From an uncultured Castellaniella sp. (GTDB lineage: Bacteria > Pseudomonadota > Gammaproteobacteria > Burkholderiales > Burkholderiaceae_B), in NCBI RefSeq assembly GCF_937988725.1, contig NZ_CALKHS010000003.1, forward strand, positions 62,001-126,000: DNA of 64,000 bases, written 5' to 3'. The position numbers and the translations under genes are program-made. Shown here piece by piece: positions 16,641-25,013 of this stretch. The notes below the pieces were generated by a model. That model searched no databases and had not been told where the DNA came from. It saw only the letters and a program-made list of their open reading frames with translations. Positions within the stretch are counted from its first letter, which is position 1. The number at the start of each line of letters is the position of its first letter.

Positions 16641-17948
16641 TCAATTCGTGAAAGGGCCCCAGGCCGGCTCGCGGACCTTGCCGTTGAGCACCGACAGCGT
16701 CTGACGGACCCGGCCGTCGATCGAAGTCACTGCCAGTACGCTGCGCCCGTTCTGGATGGAACTGTAGAGCACTTGCATGCCGTTGGGAGCGTAACTGGGA
16801 GACTGATCGTCCGGACCGTCCGTCAGGATCTGTTCGGAGCCCGAACCCAAGGACAAGCTTGCAATTCTGAAAGCACCGTTTCTGCGAGTAACGTACACCA
16901 GTTGCTGTCCATCCGGCGATACCCTAGGTGAGATATTGTAACTGCCGGAGAAGGTCAGGCGCTGGGCATCGCCGCCCGCGGCGGGGACCTTGTAGATCTG
17001 GGGGCTGCCGCCCCGGTCGCTGGTGAAGACCAGAGACTGGCCGTCGGGGGTGTAGTTGGGCTCGGTGTCGATCAGCGGCGAGCGCATGACGCGGCGCAGG
17101 TTCGAGCCGTCGGCATTGATGGTGTATATCTGCGAGATGCCGTCCATAGACAGCACGATCGCCATGTGGCTGCCGTCGGGCGACCAGGCCGGGGCGCTGT
17201 TGTTGCCCTTGTAATTGGAGATCGGCTGGCGCTGGGCGTTGGCCAGCGTCTGCACGTAGATCACGGATTTGCCCGATTCGAAGCTGACGTAGGCCAGTTT
17301 GCTGCCGTCCGGAGACCACGTCGGAGAGATGATCGACTGTTTCGAACGCAGCATGACCTGGGGATTTTGACCGTCGGCATCTGCAATTTGTAACTCATAG
17401 CCGTTGCTGGTCTGCAACACATAAGCGATCCGGGTGGAGAAAACCCCGCGCACGCCGGTGATCTTTTCGTAGATGCGATCGGCGATCCGGTGGGCGATCC
17501 GGCGCATTTCGGCTTCGCCGCCGCTGAACACGGCGGAGTCCAGTTCGGACTTGCGCACGTTGTCCACCAGCCGGTAGCTGACCGTGTATTGGCCGCCGTT
17601 CTGCGCCACGGTGCCGTAGGCCAGATAGTCGGCCCCGCGGGACTGCCAGGAGCCGTAGTCGACCGAGCTTTGCGCGGTCAGGTTGGCGCCCGCGGCGTTG
17701 ATCAGGCGGAACTGGCCGGAGCGGGTCAGGTCGGCGCGGATGACTTCCGGGGTGGACGTGCTGCTGGCGGCGCCGGAAAAGTCCGCGATGGCGATCGGGT
17801 ACTGGGTGGCGCCGACGCCGGAAATATCGACGCGCAGCTGGGCGTGGGCGGTGGTGGACGCTACGGCGGCCAGCGCCAGACCCAGGCCAGCTGTCGTCGC
17901 GCGCCGCCACAGGCGCCCGATGAAGCCGGAGGCTGTAAATACGGTCAT
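16641..17948 (-). CDS. tolB: Tol-Pal system protein TolB
   Basis: 435 aa. A signal peptide ends at 'TTAHA', followed by the N-terminal TolB domain and a six-bladed propeller whose blades show 'SPTWSPDGSKLAYVS', 'APAWSPDGSHMAIV' and 'PNYTPDGQSLVFTS' repeats. It shuttles between Pal and TolA in the periplasm. The start at 17948 has a strong AAGGAG; longer frames run into tolA. Confidence 0.97.
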   Translation of the reverse strand: MTVFTASGFIGRLWRRATTAGLGLALAAVASTTAHAQLRVDISGVGATQYPIAIADFSGAASSTSTPEVIRADLTRSGQFRLINAAGANLTAQSSVDYGSWQSRGADYLAYGTVAQNGGQYTVSYRLVDNVRKSELDSAVFSGGEAEMRRIAHRIADRIYEKITGVRGVFSTRIAYVLQTSNGYELQIADADGQNPQVMLRSKQSIISPTWSPDGSKLAYVSFESGKSVIYVQTLANAQRQPISNYKGNNSAPAWSPDGSHMAIVLSMDGISQIYTINADGSNLRRVMRSPLIDTEPNYTPDGQSLVFTSDRGGSPQIYKVPAAGGDAQRLTFSGSYNISPRVSPDGQQLVYVTRRNGAFRIASLSLGSGSEQILTDGPDDQSPSYAPNGMQVLYSSIQNGRSVLAVTSIDGRVRQTLSVLNGKVREPAWGPFTN

Positions 17949-17961
17949 GGTAACGATCTCC

Positions 17962-19113
17962 TTAGTCGTACATGCGGTAATCCACGTCAATATACGATGG
18001 ATACCGGCCGCTAGGCGGTTTGGGGAAGGGGGAACACGCCAGGATACCCTTGCGCACGGCATCGTCAAAGCGAGGGTCGCCCGAGGACCGGGTCAGGTTG
18101 ACGTCCTGCACCTGGCCGTTCGATGCCAGGCGCGTGCGGAAGCTGGCGGTGGGGTTGCCCGAGCCGCTGCGCGGCGGGACGTTGTAGATGACGCCGGGCT
18201 GGACGCAGGCGCGGACCTTGGCGGCATAGCCGTCATTGCCTCCGCCGCCGCGCTGGTTGCGGTCGGCATTGCCGTTGGGGATGCCGGCGGCTTCCAGGGC
18301 GGCGCCGCGCATGGCGGCCTTCAGGGCTTCGCGCTTGGCGGCGGCGTCCTTGGCCGCTTTTTCCTTGGCGGCCTTGTCGGCGGCCGCTTTCTCGGCGGCG
18401 GCCTTGGCGGCTTTTTCCTTCGCCGCCTTGTCGGCGGCCGCTTTTTCAGCGGCGGCCTTCTCTTTGGCGGCTTGCTCCTTGGCAGCCTTGTCGGCGGCGG
18501 CCTTCTCGGCAGCTTTCTCGGCTGCAGCCTTTTCCGCCGCTTCCTTGGCGGCCTTTTCCTTGGCCGCTTTTTCCTTCGCGGCCTTGTCGGCGGCTTCCTT
18601 GGCAGCCTTTTCCTTGGCGGCCTTTTCAGCGGCTTCCTGTTCGGCCTTTTCCTTAGCGGCTTGTTCCTGGGCCAGGCGTTCGGCTTCTTCCTTGGCCTTG
18701 CGTTCCTTGGCCAGGGCGATTTCCGCGTCCGCCTGAGCCTTGGCCGCGGCGGCCGCGCGCGCCTGCGCCTCCGCCTGCTGGGCGGCGGCCTGTCGGGCGG
18801 CCTCGGCCTTGGCGGCTTCGGCTGCCTTCTGTTCGCTGTCGTCGGGTTTCGGCGGCTCGGGTGTCGGCTCGGGTTTTTCTTCCGGCGTCGGCGCCTCTTC
18901 CGGCTGTTCCTGCGGCGGAGCGGCTTCCGCGACCGTGCCCTTGGCCCAGAGCTCGACCTGGACCGGACCGGCGTTGTCGGGCGCGGACGAGAAGCCCACG
19001 ACCATCAGCAGGATCAGCAGGCCGTGCGCGATCAGCGACAGGATCAGGCCGCGCCGATCGTCGCGCCCATCGGACTGCCCTTCGGTGTCGGTGAAGCGAT
19101 CAAACCAGTTCAT
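17962..19113 (-). CDS. tolA: Cell envelope integrity protein TolA
   Basis: 383 aa. A short cytosolic N-terminus and one transmembrane helix (about residues 24-43) lead to a Pro/Glu-rich linker. Then comes a long Ala/Lys/Glu helix of about 200 residues built from KAAKEKAA-like units, and a C-terminal TolA-III domain. It spans the periplasm and transmits force from TolQR to TolB/Pal. The repetitive codons make this stretch prone to length change. It lies 27 nt downstream of tolR. Confidence 0.96.
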   Translation of the reverse strand: MNWFDRFTDTEGQSDGRDDRRGLILSLIAHGLLILLMVVGFSSAPDNAGPVQVELWAKGTVAEAAPPQEQPEEAPTPEEKPEPTPEPPKPDDSEQKAAEAAKAEAARQAAAQQAEAQARAAAAAKAQADAEIALAKERKAKEEAERLAQEQAAKEKAEQEAAEKAAKEKAAKEAADKAAKEKAAKEKAAKEAAEKAAAEKAAEKAAADKAAKEQAAKEKAAAEKAAADKAAKEKAAKAAAEKAAADKAAKEKAAKDAAAKREALKAAMRGAALEAAGIPNGNADRNQRGGGGNDGYAAKVRACVQPGVIYNVPPRSGSGNPTASFRTRLASNGQVQDVNLTRSSGDPRFDDAVRKGILACSPFPKPPSGRYPSYIDVDYRMYD

Positions 19114-19140
19114 GAAACGGAAGTCCTGCCAGGGGGAGCG

Positions 19141-19575
19141 TCACTGGCGGCCGCCCGGCGCATTTTGATTGACGAGCAGGCCGAGTTTGGCGACGCCGCC
19201 GTTGCGCAGCTCGTCCATGACCTGCATCACGGTTTCGTAGGGCACCTTGCCGTCGGCCGAGATCACGACCGGGGTTTGGGGCGTCGCCGCGGCGCGGACT
19301 TCCGCCAGCAGGTTGGCCTTGTCCACGGGGCGGAACGAGGCGCCGCCTTCGCGCAGGCGCATCGCCAGCGCCCCCTGGGCGTCGATCTGCACCTCGATGG
19401 GCTGGACCGGGACTTCGGAGGCGGTGCCCACCGAGGGCAGTTCGATCTGGCCCGGGGTGATCATGGGGGCCGTCACCATGAAGATGACCAGCAGGACCAG
19501 CATGACGTCGATGTAGGGGACGACATTGATGTCGTTTTTCAATCGCCGTCCGCGACGGCCGCTCAGAGAGGTCAT
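19141..19575 (-). CDS. tolR: Tol-Pal protein TolR
   Basis: 144 aa, ExbD/TolR family. One N-terminal transmembrane helix contains the conserved Asp ('NVVPYIDVMLVLLVIF'), which couples proton flow through TolQ to movement of the periplasmic domain. One base separates it from the tolQ stop. Confidence 0.97.
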   Translation of the reverse strand: MTSLSGRRGRRLKNDINVVPYIDVMLVLLVIFMVTAPMITPGQIELPSVGTASEVPVQPIEVQIDAQGALAMRLREGGASFRPVDKANLLAEVRAAATPQTPVVISADGKVPYETVMQVMDELRNGGVAKLGLLVNQNAPGGRQ

Positions 19576-19576
19576 C

Positions 19577-20251
19577 TCAGTGCACCTGGCGTTGGAGAAT
19601 GTTCAGGAACTCTTCCACGAAGCTTTCAAAGCGGATCGACAGGCGGTCGATCTGGTTCGTGTAGCGGTTGTAGGCCAGCACGGCGGGAATGGCGGCGAAC
19701 AGGCCGATGGCGGTGGCGATCAGGGCCTCGGCGATGCCGGGGGCCACGGCCGCCAGCGTGGCCTGCTGCATGGTGGACAGGCCCATGAAGGCGTGCATGA
19801 TCCCCCAGACCGTGCCCAGCAGGCCGATGTAGGGGCTGACCGAGCCGGTGGAGGCCAGGAAATTGAGGTGGGATTCCAGGCCGTCCATTTCGCGCTGCAG
19901 GGCGGCTTTCATGGCGCGGCGCGGCGCGTCAAGCAGGCTGTCGCCCCGGCCGGAGGAACGCCGCGCCTTGACGAATTCCGTCATGCCGGCGTCGAAGATG
20001 CGGGCCAGCGCCCCGTGCTCGTTGCGGCGGCTGGCAATGGCCTGCTGCAGGACCGTCAGGTCGCCGCCCGCCCAGAAGTCGTCTTCGAAGCGCCGGGTCT
20101 GTTCGTCGGCGCGCCGCAGCGCGGCCCGCTTGCTGAAGATGTAGGTCCAGGACAGGACCGAGGCCGCGAGCAGGATCAACATGACGATCTGCACGGGGAT
20201 GCTGGCGTTGCCGATCAGGGATAGCAGCGACAAATCGCTAGAGGCTTGCAT
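19577..20251 (-). CDS. tolQ: Tol-Pal protein TolQ
   Basis: 224 aa, MotA/TolQ/ExbB proton channel family. Three transmembrane segments are visible, with 'SPYIGLLGTVWGIMHAF' and 'ALIATAIGLFAAIPAVLAYN' as family blocks. It assembles with TolR into the inner-membrane motor of the Tol system. It follows ybgC after two bases. Confidence 0.97.
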   Translation of the reverse strand: MQASSDLSLLSLIGNASIPVQIVMLILLAASVLSWTYIFSKRAALRRADEQTRRFEDDFWAGGDLTVLQQAIASRRNEHGALARIFDAGMTEFVKARRSSGRGDSLLDAPRRAMKAALQREMDGLESHLNFLASTGSVSPYIGLLGTVWGIMHAFMGLSTMQQATLAAVAPGIAEALIATAIGLFAAIPAVLAYNRYTNQIDRLSIRFESFVEEFLNILQRQVH

Positions 20252-20253
20252 GG

Positions 20254-20679
20254 TTAATGAAGGGCCTTGTTCAAAAGATCCCGCAGGGTGGGGGACAGAC
20301 GGATGGGTTTGAAAGTGGTGGCATGCACGGTGCAGATTTGGACCGTGGCCGAGGCGAGTAGTTCACCGTCGCGTAGCGCCTGCTGCCGGAACACCAGGGT
20401 CGATGCCCGCAGATCGGCGACGGTGGTGCGGATGTCGATCTGATCGTCCAGACGGGCCGGTTGCCGATAGGCAATGTCCGCATGTCTGACCACAAACATC
20501 ATTTGTTCCCGGGCTGCAAGTTCGCGTTGATCGACTCCGAGCGCCCGCAGCCATTCGGTGCGGCCGCGCTCGAAAAATTTCAGGTAATTTGCGTAATATA
20601 CGACGCCACCGGTATCGGTGTCCTCGTAATATACGCGAATGGACAGGTCGCCGGAAGGATAGTCGGGGCTTGGGCTCAT
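20254..20679 (-). CDS. ybgC: Tol-Pal-associated acyl-CoA thioesterase YbgC
   Basis: 141 aa hotdog-fold enzyme. 'YYEDTDTGGVVYYANYLKFFERGRTE' includes the catalytic Asp and the 4-hydroxybenzoyl-CoA thioesterase-type motif. It is always first in the tol-pal operon, as here. E. coli YbgC acts on short acyl-CoAs or acyl-ACP near phospholipid synthesis. The promoter of the whole operon must lie in the 70 nt toward proS. Confidence 0.95.
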   Translation of the reverse strand: MSPSPDYPSGDLSIRVYYEDTDTGGVVYYANYLKFFERGRTEWLRALGVDQRELAAREQMMFVVRHADIAYRQPARLDDQIDIRTTVADLRASTLVFRQQALRDGELLASATVQICTVHATTFKPIRLSPTLRDLLNKALH

Positions 20680-20750
20680 TTTTTCGTTAAGCCGTGTGAC
20701 ATGTCCGGCCGACCCGCGCGATGTCGCGGGCCGGCCGGGCGATGCCGGGT

Positions 20751-22481
20751 TCAGAGGGCCGCCAGCGCATTCACGATGTGGGCGACGGCGTCGTCCGGGG
20801 CCACGCGCTGCGCTTCGGTGTCGCGGCGCGCCTGGATCTCGACGATGCCTTCTTTCAGGCCGCGATCCCCCAGCGTGACCCGCAGCGGCACGCCGATCAG
20901 TTCCCAGTCGGCGAACATGATGCCGGGCCGGGTGTCGCGGTCGTCCAAAATGACGTCGACCCCCTGCGCCTGCAAGGCCTGGTACAGGGATTCGGCGGCG
21001 TTGCGAACGGTTTCACTTTTGCCCAGGCCGATGGGACACAGCACGACTTCGAACGGCGCCAGGGCGCGCGGCCAGATCATGCCGCGGTCGTCGTGGTTCT
21101 GCTCGATGGCGGCGGCGGCGATCCGGCTGATGCCGATGCCGTAGCAGCCCATCTGCAGCACGGCGGGCTTGCCGTCGGTTTCCAGGAAGGTGGCGTTCAG
21201 GGCGCGGGAATACTTGTCGCCCAGGAAGAAGACGTGGCCGACTTCGATGCCGCGCTGGATGGCCAGCGTGCCGCCCTGGGGGTCGGGGTCGCCCGCCACC
21301 ACGTTGCGCAGGTCCGTCACCAGGGCGGGTTCGGGCAGGTCCCGGCCCCAGTTCACGCCGGTCAGGTGGTAGCCGGCCTCGTTGGCGCCGCAGACGAAAT
21401 CGCCCATGTGCGCGACCGTGCGGTCGGCGATCACCGTGACGGCGGCGTCCAGGCCCACGGGTCCCAGGTAGCCCGGGGCGCAGTGGAAGGCGTCCTGGAT
21501 CTCGGCTTCGGTGGCCAGGCGGTAGCCGTCCTGGAAGCCGGGCAGCTTGCCGACCTTGATCTCGTTGGTTTCATGATCGCCGCGGATCAGCAGCAGCCAC
21601 AGGCGCGCGGGGCCGTCGGCCGGGTCGGTCGCCAGCACGACGGCCTTCACCGTGCGCGACAGGGGCAGGCCCAGCTGGTCGGCGACGATTTCGCATTTGG
21701 GGGCGTCGGGCGTGGCGCGTTTCGTCAGCGCCTCGCGGGCCGGCTCCCGGGCCGGCAGCAGGCAGGGCGCGTCGGCCAGCTCGATGTTGGCCGCGTAGTC
21801 GGAGTCGGGGTTGTAGACGATCAGGTCTTCGCCCGTGTCGGCGATGACCTGGAATTCATGGCTGCGCGAGCCGCCGATGGACCCCGTGTCGGCCGCCACG
21901 GCCCGGAACGTCAGACCCAGGCGGGCGAAGATGCGCTGGTAGGCGGCGTACATGATGTCGTAGCTGGCCAGGGCGCCGGCCTCGTCGCGATCGAAGGAAT
22001 AGGCGTCCTTCATGGTGAATTCGCGTCCGCGCATCAGCCCGAAGCGGGGCCGGCGCTCGTCGCGGAACTTCGTCTGGATGTGGTAGAAGTTCAGCGGCAG
22101 CTGGCGCCAGCTGTGGATCTCGTTGCGGGCGATGTCGGTGATGACTTCTTCGGACGTGGGCTGCAGGACGAAGTCGCGTTGGTGGCGGTCCTTGATGCGC
22201 AGCAGTTCGGCCCCGTACTGTTCCCAGCGCCCGGATTCCTGCCACAGCTCCGCCGGCTGCACGACCGGCATCAGCAGTTCGATGGCGCCCGAGCGGTTCA
22301 TTTCCTCGCGGACGATGGCTTCGATCTTGCGCAGCACTTTCAGCCCCAGGGGCATGTAGGTGTACACCCCGCCGGCGATCTTGCGGATCATGCCGGCGCG
22401 CGTCATCAGCTGGTGGCTGACGACTTCGGCTTCTGCAGGGGCTTCTTTCAGGGTGTTCAGGTGGTACTTGCTGGCGTGCAT
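20751..22481 (-). CDS. proS: Prolyl-tRNA synthetase (bacterial type with editing domain)
   Basis: 576 aa, class II synthetase charging tRNA-Pro. The catalytic core shows 'QPTSEEVI', 'FRDERRPRFGLMRGREF' and 'MKDAYSFD'. A YbaK-like insertion (about residues 230-390) edits mischarged Ala-tRNA. An anticodon-binding domain ends the protein. Divergent from rppH across 67 nt. Confidence 0.97.
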   Translation of the reverse strand: MHASKYHLNTLKEAPAEAEVVSHQLMTRAGMIRKIAGGVYTYMPLGLKVLRKIEAIVREEMNRSGAIELLMPVVQPAELWQESGRWEQYGAELLRIKDRHQRDFVLQPTSEEVITDIARNEIHSWRQLPLNFYHIQTKFRDERRPRFGLMRGREFTMKDAYSFDRDEAGALASYDIMYAAYQRIFARLGLTFRAVAADTGSIGGSRSHEFQVIADTGEDLIVYNPDSDYAANIELADAPCLLPAREPAREALTKRATPDAPKCEIVADQLGLPLSRTVKAVVLATDPADGPARLWLLLIRGDHETNEIKVGKLPGFQDGYRLATEAEIQDAFHCAPGYLGPVGLDAAVTVIADRTVAHMGDFVCGANEAGYHLTGVNWGRDLPEPALVTDLRNVVAGDPDPQGGTLAIQRGIEVGHVFFLGDKYSRALNATFLETDGKPAVLQMGCYGIGISRIAAAAIEQNHDDRGMIWPRALAPFEVVLCPIGLGKSETVRNAAESLYQALQAQGVDVILDDRDTRPGIMFADWELIGVPLRVTLGDRGLKEGIVEIQARRDTEAQRVAPDDAVAHIVNALAAL

Positions 22482-22503
22482 GGTAGGGATCCCGCTGGGT
22501 ACG

Positions 22504-22509
22504 TATAAT
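22504..22509 (+). promoter_or_regulatory. Probable -10 box for rppH
   Basis: A perfect TATAAT lies 39 nt upstream of the rppH start in the 67-nt space shared with divergent proS. No good -35 is visible at the right distance. Confidence 0.45.
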
Positions 22510-22548
22510 CGATGGTAATTGTATTGAATTCACAACCGAGGTGGCCCC

Positions 22549-23127
22549 ATGTTGGATCGCGAAGGCTACCGTCCCAATGTCGGCATCATTCTCGTGAACC
22601 AGAAAAACGAGGTTTTCTGGGGTAAGCGCATCCGCGAACACGCGTGGCAATTTCCGCAGGGCGGCATCAAGCACGGCGAAACTCCCGTGCAGGCGATGTA
22701 TCGAGAACTTCACGAGGAAACCGGCCTGCAGGCCGAACATGTCCGCATTCTGGGGCGTACGCGAGACTGGCTGCGCTATACCGTGCCAGACCATTACGTG
22801 CGCCGCGAATTGCGCGGCCACTACAAAGGCCAGAAGCAGATCTGGTTCCTGCTGCGCATGGTGGGGCGCGACAGCGACGTCTCGCTGCGGGCGAGCGATA
22901 CGCCCGAATTCGACGCCTGGCGCTGGAACGCCTACTGGGTGCCGCTGGATGCCGTGATCGAGTTCAAGCGCGAGGTCTACACCCTGGCGCTCAACGAACT
23001 GTCCGGCCTGCTGTTCCGGCGCGGGCGGGAAAACCGGTATTTGCGTCATCGGGGGCACCGCGGTACCGTACAGGCCAGCCCGCCCCCGGCATCGCCGGGA
23101 GGGCATTCCTCCCAGTCCTCTTCCTAG
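22549..23127 (+). CDS. rppH: RNA pyrophosphohydrolase (Nudix)
   Basis: 192 aa. It removes pyrophosphate from 5'-triphosphate RNA ends and thereby starts RNase E-dependent decay. The N-terminus 'MLDREGYRPNVGIILVN' is typical, and the Nudix box begins 'GGIKHGET' and ends with 'RELHEETGL'. The C-terminal 30 residues are Pro/Ser-rich and variable. It is followed after 9 nt by a coiled-coil gene and then zapA, a conserved betaproteobacterial order. Confidence 0.95.
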   Translation: MLDREGYRPNVGIILVNQKNEVFWGKRIREHAWQFPQGGIKHGETPVQAMYRELHEETGLQAEHVRILGRTRDWLRYTVPDHYVRRELRGHYKGQKQIWFLLRMVGRDSDVSLRASDTPEFDAWRWNAYWVPLDAVIEFKREVYTLALNELSGLLFRRGRENRYLRHRGHRGTVQASPPPASPGGHSSQSSS

Positions 23128-23136
23128 GGTAGCCGC

Positions 23137-23538
23137 ATGCTCGAAGATCTCGACGCCTTATCCCGACGTATCCAGACGGTCGTGCAGTTCGCCCAGAGCC
23201 TGCAGACCGAACGTCGCACCCTCCAAGCCCGGATCCAGCAGCTGGAACAGGAATGCCAGGCGCTCAAGTCCCAACAGGCGCGTGAACATGACGAATTCGC
23301 CCGCATGTCCGAACGCATGGCCCGGCACGACCAGGAATTGCAGGCCGTGCGCGACGAAACCGCGCAAGCCAGCCAGTCGCTGGAAACCCAGTTGCGGGAC
23401 CACCAGGAACGTTCGGCGTCCCTGCAGCAGCGCCTGACGACGACGCAGGCCGACTACGACCGGCTGCGCGCCGTGGCCAGCGGCGCCCAGCAGCAGATTG
23501 ATCTCATCCTAGAGCGCCTGCCCGGCGCGGAGGCCTGA
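23137..23538 (+). CDS. Small coiled-coil protein upstream of zapA
   Basis: 133 aa, almost entirely heptad-like Gln/Glu/Leu/Arg helix with no signal or membrane segment. Proteins in this position (TIGR02449/ZapB-like) are thought to join the cytokinetic ring, but this one has no assigned function. It ends 3 nt before zapA, so the two are co-translated. Confidence 0.82.
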   Translation: MLEDLDALSRRIQTVVQFAQSLQTERRTLQARIQQLEQECQALKSQQAREHDEFARMSERMARHDQELQAVRDETAQASQSLETQLRDHQERSASLQQRLTTTQADYDRLRAVASGAQQQIDLILERLPGAEA

Positions 23539-23541
23539 TCC

Positions 23542-23844
23542 ATGGAACGAGTCGATGTATCCATCCTGGGGCGCGATTATTCGCTGGCGTGCCCTCCCCA
23601 GGAAAAAGACGCCTTGCTGGCGGCGGTGCGCCAGGTCGATCAGCGCATGCTGACCATCAAGGGCAATGGCAAGATCGTCAGCAACGAACGTATCGCCGTG
23701 ATGGCCGCCATCCAGATCGCCAACGAACTTCTCACCCTGCGCGCGCCGGATGGTCCCCTCAGCCATATTGCCCTGGGCGATTTCAGAGGTAAAATTGAGG
23801 CCATGAACCGCATGCTCGACTCGGTCTCCGAGGATGCCGTTTAA
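23542..23844 (+). CDS. zapA: Cell division protein ZapA
   Basis: 100 aa. 'VDVSILGRDYSLACPP' is the typical ZapA head domain, followed by a C-terminal coiled coil. ZapA cross-links FtsZ protofilaments at the division site. The 6S RNA gene follows immediately. Confidence 0.94.
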   Translation: MERVDVSILGRDYSLACPPQEKDALLAAVRQVDQRMLTIKGNGKIVSNERIAVMAAIQIANELLTLRAPDGPLSHIALGDFRGKIEAMNRMLDSVSEDAV

Positions 23845-23885
23845 CCGACTTTCCCCGGCCGCGCTCTGGCGTCCGGCTGTTTAAG

Positions 23886-24062
23886 TCCCTGCCGTGTTCG
23901 AGACCTGGCCATACATTCCTTGAACCAATGCTAATTGGCATAGGTTGCCGGATTGACAGATGGGAGCGCTACCTTAACCTGGATAGCCCGAAACCTGGCT
24001 GAAGGCGACCACCGTGAACCTCCGGTTCCGGGATGCCGGCCTAGACGGCACAGGTGGGGCAT
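23886..24062 (+). ncRNA. ssrS: 6S RNA (approximate ends)
   Basis: The spacer after zapA is the conserved site of ssrS in beta- and gammaproteobacteria. The end segments pair in 6S fashion: CCT then GCCGT near 23888-23896 with ACGGC-ca-AGG near 24048-24058. This closes a long imperfect rod of about 175 nt with an open centre, the shape that mimics an open promoter and binds sigma-70 RNA polymerase. A strong terminator lies just downstream. The call rests on synteny and fold; the ends are estimates. Confidence 0.8.
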
Positions 24063-24073
24063 TTACAAATGGT

Positions 24074-24100
24074 CCGCCGTGGTAACACGGCGGGCTTTTG
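24074..24100 (+). terminator. Terminator downstream of 6S RNA
   Basis: CCGCCGTG (24074-24081), loop GTAA, CACGGCGG (24086-24093), then GCTTTTG. It is a perfect 8-bp stem with a tetraloop. Confidence 0.88.
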
Positions 24101-24103
24101 TTT

Positions 24104-24180
24104 GCCGCTGGGCCGCCCCAAGGCAAACGCGCCCCCTTGGGGGGCAGCAAGCGGGCGTCAGCCTGCGCAGCGTGGGGGGG
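24104..24180 (-). repeat. Dispersed repeat, copy 2 (inverted relative to copy 1)
   Basis: Read on the minus strand it matches copy 1 at 13272-13348: CCCCCACGCTGCGCAG, then GCTTGCTGCCCCCCAAGG, then CCTTGGGGCGGCCC, with a few substitutions in between. It sits between 6S RNA and the SIMPL-domain gene. Confidence 0.75.
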
Positions 24181-24254
24181 CCTTGGTTTGCCTGCTCTTT
24201 GCAGGTATCCTGCAGTCTTCCAGCCGCGCTCGGCGGTGCTTGCAGGGATTTTCC

Positions 24255-25013
24255 ATGGCGCATTCTGTCCTGTTTCACAAATCGCTGATGGCCGGCCTAG
24301 CGCTGGGTGTCGCACTGGCCGTGGCGCCATCGGCGCGCGCCGAATCCCACCATGACTCGCGGGAATCGCGACAGGATCGCCCGCAGGCGACGCTGTCGGC
24401 CCAGGCCAGTGCGGAAGTGCAGCAGGATACGGTGGTGGTCACTCTGGCGGCGGAGGTGTCCGGGACGTCGCAGACCCAGGTGTCCGATCAGCTGAACGGC
24501 CGGCTGGATGCCGTGATGAAGCAGGCCAAGGGCAGCGACGGGATCGAAGCCCGCAGCGGCAACTATCGCATTTGGCCCATGACGGATCGGGACGGCCGCA
24601 TTTCGGAATGGCGGGGGCATGCCGAGATCCTGCTGGAATCCCGGGACTTCGCGGCGGCGTCGAAACTGGCGGCCCAGCTGGCCGATCGGATGCCGATCGC
24701 CGGGATGTCGTTTTCGGTGTCCCGGGAACGCCAGGCGGCCGAGGAGCAGAAGCTGATGCGCCAGGCCGTCAAGGCGTTCCAGGACCGCGCCCAGGACCTG
24801 ACGCAGGCCCTGGGATTCGGCGCCTATCGGCTGTACAACGTGGATCTGGGCGGGGCGGGCGACGTGCCGGCGGCGCCCATGCCGCGCATGATGATGAGCG
24901 CCATGACGGCGGACAAGGTCGCCGCACCCATCGAGGGCGGGCGCCAGACGCTCAGCGTGTCCGTTCAGGGGACGATCGTTTTGCTGCCCGAGCGAACAGC
25001 CACAGGCCGATGA
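24255..25013 (+). CDS. SIMPL-domain (DUF541) periplasmic protein
   Basis: 252 aa. The signal peptide ends at 'SARAES'. The SIMPL domain has 'TLSAQASAEVQQDTVVVTLAAEV' near its start and a long central helix. Members such as BP26/OMP28 and E. coli YggE are linked to oxidative stress, with no known activity. The ATG at 24255 follows CAGGGA. Its last 62 nt overlap the 3' end of lgt on the other strand. Confidence 0.87.
   Translation: MAHSVLFHKSLMAGLALGVALAVAPSARAESHHDSRESRQDRPQATLSAQASAEVQQDTVVVTLAAEVSGTSQTQVSDQLNGRLDAVMKQAKGSDGIEARSGNYRIWPMTDRDGRISEWRGHAEILLESRDFAAASKLAAQLADRMPIAGMSFSVSRERQAAEEQKLMRQAVKAFQDRAQDLTQALGFGAYRLYNVDLGGAGDVPAAPMPRMMMSAMTADKVAAPIEGGRQTLSVSVQGTIVLLPERTATGR

Noticed and set aside
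18350..18850. CRISPR or tandem satellite in the Ala/Lys repeat region
   Set aside because: The repetition is coding periodicity of the TolA helix with no spacer structure.
17683..19788. A 701-codon plus-strand frame rich in Gly, Leu and Phe opposite tolA and tolR
   Set aside because: The Gly/Leu/Phe repeats are the complement of the TolA Ala/Lys repeats, not a membrane or silk-like protein.
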